From positions 1 through 64,000 of the forward strand of contig JAKLIX010000021.1 in NCBI GenBank assembly GCA_022709385.1: DNA of 64,000 bases, given 5' to 3'. Each line of letters opens with the position of its first letter. Position 1 is the stretch's first letter. Below are positions 61,190 through 64,000 of the stretch, piece by piece. The translations under genes were made by a program, and so were the position numbers. The notes beneath the pieces were generated by a model that was given only the letters and a program-made list of their open reading frames with translations, was not told where the DNA came from and searched no databases. Origin of the DNA: Bacteroidota bacterium. GTDB lineage: Bacteria > Bacteroidota > Bacteroidia > Bacteroidales > CAIXZF01.

Positions 61190-62851
61190 TTATATCCCCA
61201 TATTCAATCCGAAACCGAACAACACCCGATTGCCATAATACATCGGCGATGTGTATCTTTCCAGGTTTTCCGCGGCAGTTCTTCCGTCGGCATTATATCC
61301 TTCAGTATTGATTACCTCAAGACAGGCATAAATATCCGAAAGGTACGACCAGCGCCAGGCGAGCTTAAACTCCCAGGATTCTGACGACCACACCTTGTCT
61401 TTAAAGGCCGGATACTGATCCACGGCAATCCCTTTCAGATAGGGATAATCATTGTACTTCAGCGCGTGGTTGTATGCCGTTTTGAGGGATATGAATGCCA
61501 TGGGACGTAATGTCAGCCAAAGCCTGACGTCAACAGCATTATCCGTCAGGTAGTGGCCCAGCTGGTAGCGGTTCGATTCGAAACTGAGTTCAGGAACGCG
61601 GTGTTTGTATACCAGGGGCATGCTCCGGGTCCATTCCATACCCGCCTGCCAACCTTCAAACAACAGGTCGGTGAGGCTGAAACCCGCCTGGGTACTGTAA
61701 AAGTTATGCCTGCCGGGATCGCTGATACGCTTCACCGAAAACTCATCCACAAAAAGATTGGCATACAGATGCAGATGGCTGAAACGCCGGATGCTGAGGC
61801 TGGCATAGACCTGGGAATTCTGGTTGTCAATCCCGTGGGAAATCGTATGATCCACCGATTTATAAAAGAAAAAAGGAATAAGAAAAGCCGGCTGAACCGG
61901 GATGCCGGCATAGACCACCGAATTGCCGGCCGAAAGGCTGATCCCGCGTATTGGCTTTACAGTGAGCATATTGGCAGCAATGTACTTAGGGATGAATTTG
62001 GCCCGGTAGTCGCCGTTTACGGTAAAATAGGACCTTGCACTGTCGATCACTTCCGAGTGGAGCCAGCCATGGAAGTAGTTGAGCCGGATCCAGGCGGCCG
62101 GCCTGATATCCAGGGTAATCATGGCAAAGCTGGGCGTGCGCCCGGAAAAGATATTTGATCCGTAACGGCTCACTCCCCACTGCAGCCTGTCTTTCACAAG
62201 CGACAGGCTTCCCCAGCGGTTCGACAACACGATTCCTCCCCTCATCTCACTGAAATCACCTCCCTTGCGCCCGCCTTCATTCAGTTTGTAATTGCCTCCT
62301 TCCTCACGGGTAAGCCATCCCGGCTGTGAGAGCACGAAATTCCTCTGGTAATTGTCTCTCAGGCTGCCGTAGCATGCGACATGCCTGCCCAGTGCAGCCT
62401 GAAAGCTGAATCCCCCGCGGCTTTGTATAAAGAAATCCCTGCCGGAAAGCAACACCCGCTGCCCGTATACCGGGCGGACCGACAATTTGAAATCGCCGGC
62501 GGCAGCACGAATCTCCGGGTCGCGGATGTGAAAAACAAAGGGAGGATAGCGCAGGTTTGGTTTACGGATCTTCCGGCTGCAGCTGTCATTCCCGTGGCCA
62601 AGGGCCGCAGCATAAATGCAGGCTTCCTTCCTGACCCGCAGGGAGGCTGACTCCGGCCCAGCCTGCAGCAGCGAAGCCGCCTGGGTGTTCAGATAAGGCC
62701 TGATCGCCGGATCGAGAAGCCCGCTGTCGCTGTCAATCAGTTCCAGCAGATCCCTGAGATCATCGTCAGGCTCCTGCAAGGGCAGATTCTGGGCCCTGGC
62801 CGGGAGTAGCAGACCAAGAACCAGAACCAGTGCCGGCAGGACTATTTTCAT
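61190..62851 (-). CDS. Wzi-like outer-membrane protein (capsule assembly family), copy 2
   Basis: 553 residues with signal peptide (KIVLPALVLVLGLLLPARAQ). It is a paralogue of the protein at 57628-59328. Shared motifs in the same order are RLQWGVSRYGSNIFSGRTPSF, WIRLNYFHGWLHSEVIDSARSY, YIAANMLTVKP, SAGNSVVYAGIPVQPAFLIPFFFYKSVD and LHLYANLFVDEF. The barrel ends in VLFGFGLNMGI. About 55 nt upstream of atpD on the same strand, so they could be read together, but functions are unrelated. Outer-membrane localisation is clear; glycan anchoring is inferred from the family. The two copies flank the atpDC pair on opposite strands. Confidence 0.82.
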   Translation of the reverse strand: MKIVLPALVLVLGLLLPARAQNLPLQEPDDDLRDLLELIDSDSGLLDPAIRPYLNTQAASLLQAGPESASLRVRKEACIYAAALGHGNDSCSRKIRKPNLRYPPFVFHIRDPEIRAAAGDFKLSVRPVYGQRVLLSGRDFFIQSRGGFSFQAALGRHVACYGSLRDNYQRNFVLSQPGWLTREEGGNYKLNEGGRKGGDFSEMRGGIVLSNRWGSLSLVKDRLQWGVSRYGSNIFSGRTPSFAMITLDIRPAAWIRLNYFHGWLHSEVIDSARSYFTVNGDYRAKFIPKYIAANMLTVKPIRGISLSAGNSVVYAGIPVQPAFLIPFFFYKSVDHTISHGIDNQNSQVYASLSIRRFSHLHLYANLFVDEFSVKRISDPGRHNFYSTQAGFSLTDLLFEGWQAGMEWTRSMPLVYKHRVPELSFESNRYQLGHYLTDNAVDVRLWLTLRPMAFISLKTAYNHALKYNDYPYLKGIAVDQYPAFKDKVWSSESWEFKLAWRWSYLSDIYACLEVINTEGYNADGRTAAENLERYTSPMYYGNRVLFGFGLNMGI

Positions 62852-62861
62852 TCAGTAAGGT

Positions 62862-64000
62862 TTATTCGACCAGGAATTTAAACTGCCTGCTATCGTCTTT
62901 CATCCTGACCTGCAGCATGTACACTCCGGCACCGAGTGCGCCGGTGTTGATCTCCAGCAGGGCTTCACCCGATTCAGGCACCAGGCTGTATCTGCCAACA
63001 GCCTGACCTGTGGTATTGATTACTGTGCACTGAAGCACCTGGTCTCTGAGCCCTTTGAAGCTCACAAACAGGTGATCGCCTGCAGGATTGGGGTAGAGGG
63101 CTGCGGTCAGGCCATCCCCAAACTGCGGCATCCCGGTACAGGCATCCACGTAGATGGGTTGTGTGGATGATCCTGAACAACCATTGAGATCGACAAAAGA
63201 GTATGTAATCAGGTAAGTCCCCGGTATCAGGGCACCCGGATCGAAGTACCCGTTACTGACGCCGTTACCGCTGTATGTTCCGCCGGCAGGACTGCCACCG
63301 CTGAGCTGGAAGGCCGGCCAGTTGATGCACACATTGCTGAATGCTGTCTGGGTCACCACGGGCGCTGGCAGCAGGGTGATGCTGAAATCAGGGGAGAGCG
63401 GACCTTCTCCGCACATATTGACTGCCTCTACCGTCACGGTGGCTGTACCGCTGTATGCCTGGTTCCAGAGGATGGTGGCGGTAGCTCCCGAACCGCTGAT
63501 GCTGCCTGCGGACAGGGGCAAAAGGTACCAGTTGTAAGAGGTGGCTCCGGGAACCGGCACCAGGGTGACTGCGGTGGTGGGAATATTGTTGCAAAGGGAT
63601 ACAGGGCCCGATGCCACGGGAGCCTGCGCGGGAGCAGCCATGACGGTGATATACTGCTGTTTGGTCAGGGTGTCTGCATAGGTGTCGGTGGAGATGATCA
63701 GGGTGACATCATAGGTTCCGGCTGCAGCATAGGTAATGAGCGGATTTTGTGAGGTGGAAACGGCAGGGGTTCCGCCCGGGAAGGACCAAACCCAGGAGGT
63801 CGGATTACCTGTGGAAAGATCAGTGAACTGCACCCCGGAGCCTTCACAGATCAGGGTGGGCATCGCCGAAAATTCTGCTACGGGATCATCCCCGAGGATA
63901 CCGAAAAAGATCAGGTATTCGGTCATCAGGTTTGCTTTGGTGGAGATCCCGCTGCCGTTGTTCAGGCCTCCAAACTCGTGGGAGGTTCCGATGGTCTTGT
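62862..64000 (-). CDS. PKD/Ig-like protein with T9SS sorting tail, 5' end beyond window
   Basis: C-terminal about 378 residues of a larger protein; the frame stays open to the window edge (a Met at 63926 is internal, and preceding codons read ...TSHEFGGLNNGSGISTKANL). Contains a PKD domain (SGVQFTDLSTGNPTSWVWSF, ITYAAAGTYDVTL), an Ig-like domain (GATSYNWYLLPLSAGS), a second beta module (GTYSGNGVSNGYFDPGALIPGTYLITY) and a T9SS C-terminal domain (LYPNPAGDHLFVSF, INTTGQAVG, GVYMLQVRMKD). The N-terminal catalytic part, if any, is outside the window; the GTSHEFGGL segment recalls the end of some secreted Bacteroidota peptidase domains but cannot be assigned. It is 10 nt upstream of the Wzi-like gene on the same strand. 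Confidence 0.88.
   Translation of the reverse strand, partial: KTIGTSHEFGGLNNGSGISTKANLMTEYLIFFGILGDDPVAEFSAMPTLICEGSGVQFTDLSTGNPTSWVWSFPGGTPAVSTSQNPLITYAAAGTYDVTLIISTDTYADTLTKQQYITVMAAPAQAPVASGPVSLCNNIPTTAVTLVPVPGATSYNWYLLPLSAGSISGSGATATILWNQAYSGTATVTVEAVNMCGEGPLSPDFSITLLPAPVVTQTAFSNVCINWPAFQLSGGSPAGGTYSGNGVSNGYFDPGALIPGTYLITYSFVDLNGCSGSSTQPIYVDACTGMPQFGDGLTAALYPNPAGDHLFVSFKGLRDQVLQCTVINTTGQAVGRYSLVPESGEALLEINTGALGAGVYMLQVRMKDDSRQFKFLVE

Overview
This is a Bacteroidota chromosome segment, probably from an environmental Bacteroidales-like organism. The evidence is that at least eight encoded proteins end in a type IX secretion (T9SS) C-terminal sorting domain (NP.. -> beta-sandwich -> short basic tail). 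There are also a GldH lipoprotein, an HmuY/HmuR-type heme locus, SprB repeats, PKD domains, a lone atpDC pair, and promoters fitting the Bacteroidota pattern TTTG-N19/20-TAnnTTTG. Most of the window is visibly moderate in GC. An AT-rich island lies at about 28.6-32.3 kb. I saw no rRNA, tRNA, CRISPR array, transposase or integrase.

Layout. 0-3.5 kb (minus strand): GT-C-like membrane protein, phosphoglycerate kinase, YugP-like membrane zinc peptidase. 3.8-9.7 kb (plus): ECF sigma factor translationally coupled to a protein with an inner-membrane helix and a beta-barrel-like end, then two PKD/T9SS surface proteins closed by a strong terminator and a perfect 48-bp palindrome. 9.8-14.9 kb (plus): a heme-uptake operon with a small His/Cys-rich protein, a T9SS-exported HmuY-like protein, a TonB-dependent receptor and a lipoprotein HmuY-like protein. 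14.9-15.3 kb: an interrupted minus-strand reading frame. 15.4-20.9 kb: a giant secreted protein with a caspase/gingipain-like His-Cys pair, SprB repeats, dockerin and cohesin-like modules and a T9SS tail. 20.9-24.9 kb (minus): complete Mn/Zn/Fe ABC importer whose two permeases both carry C-terminal winged-helix-like extensions. 25.2-28.6 kb: M16 protease and LEA-like lipoprotein.

28.6-32.3 kb is an AT-rich island holding a stand-alone MNT nucleotidyltransferase, a YcxB-like membrane protein and a T9SS propeller protein. Each is followed within about 40 nt by a copy of the same 130-170 bp structured repeat, giving a cassette-like arrangement. The repeat core (about 100 bp) recurs at least five more times in the window, and a second related repeat family has three copies. 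32.3-39 kb encodes a 2,211-residue beta-helix protein ending in a dockerin-like module but lacking a sorting tail.

39-51 kb: POT peptide transporter, acyl-CoA synthetase, AcpS, two T9SS beta-propeller proteins, small membrane proteins, and a NarL/LuxR-type two-component system with an unusual PDZ-containing kinase. 51-64 kb: C69 dipeptidase plus coiled-coil protein, RNase H with viroplasmin domain, GldH, RibF, an unusual sugar transferase, two paralogous Wzi-like outer-membrane proteins bracketing atpDC, and the 3' part of another PKD/T9SS protein cut by the window edge.

The common theme is surface biology: T9SS cargo, gliding/secretion, heme and metal acquisition, and envelope polysaccharide. 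Housekeeping genes (pgk, acpS, ribF, atpDC, rnhA) are scattered between. All family assignments come from reading motifs; no database search was run.
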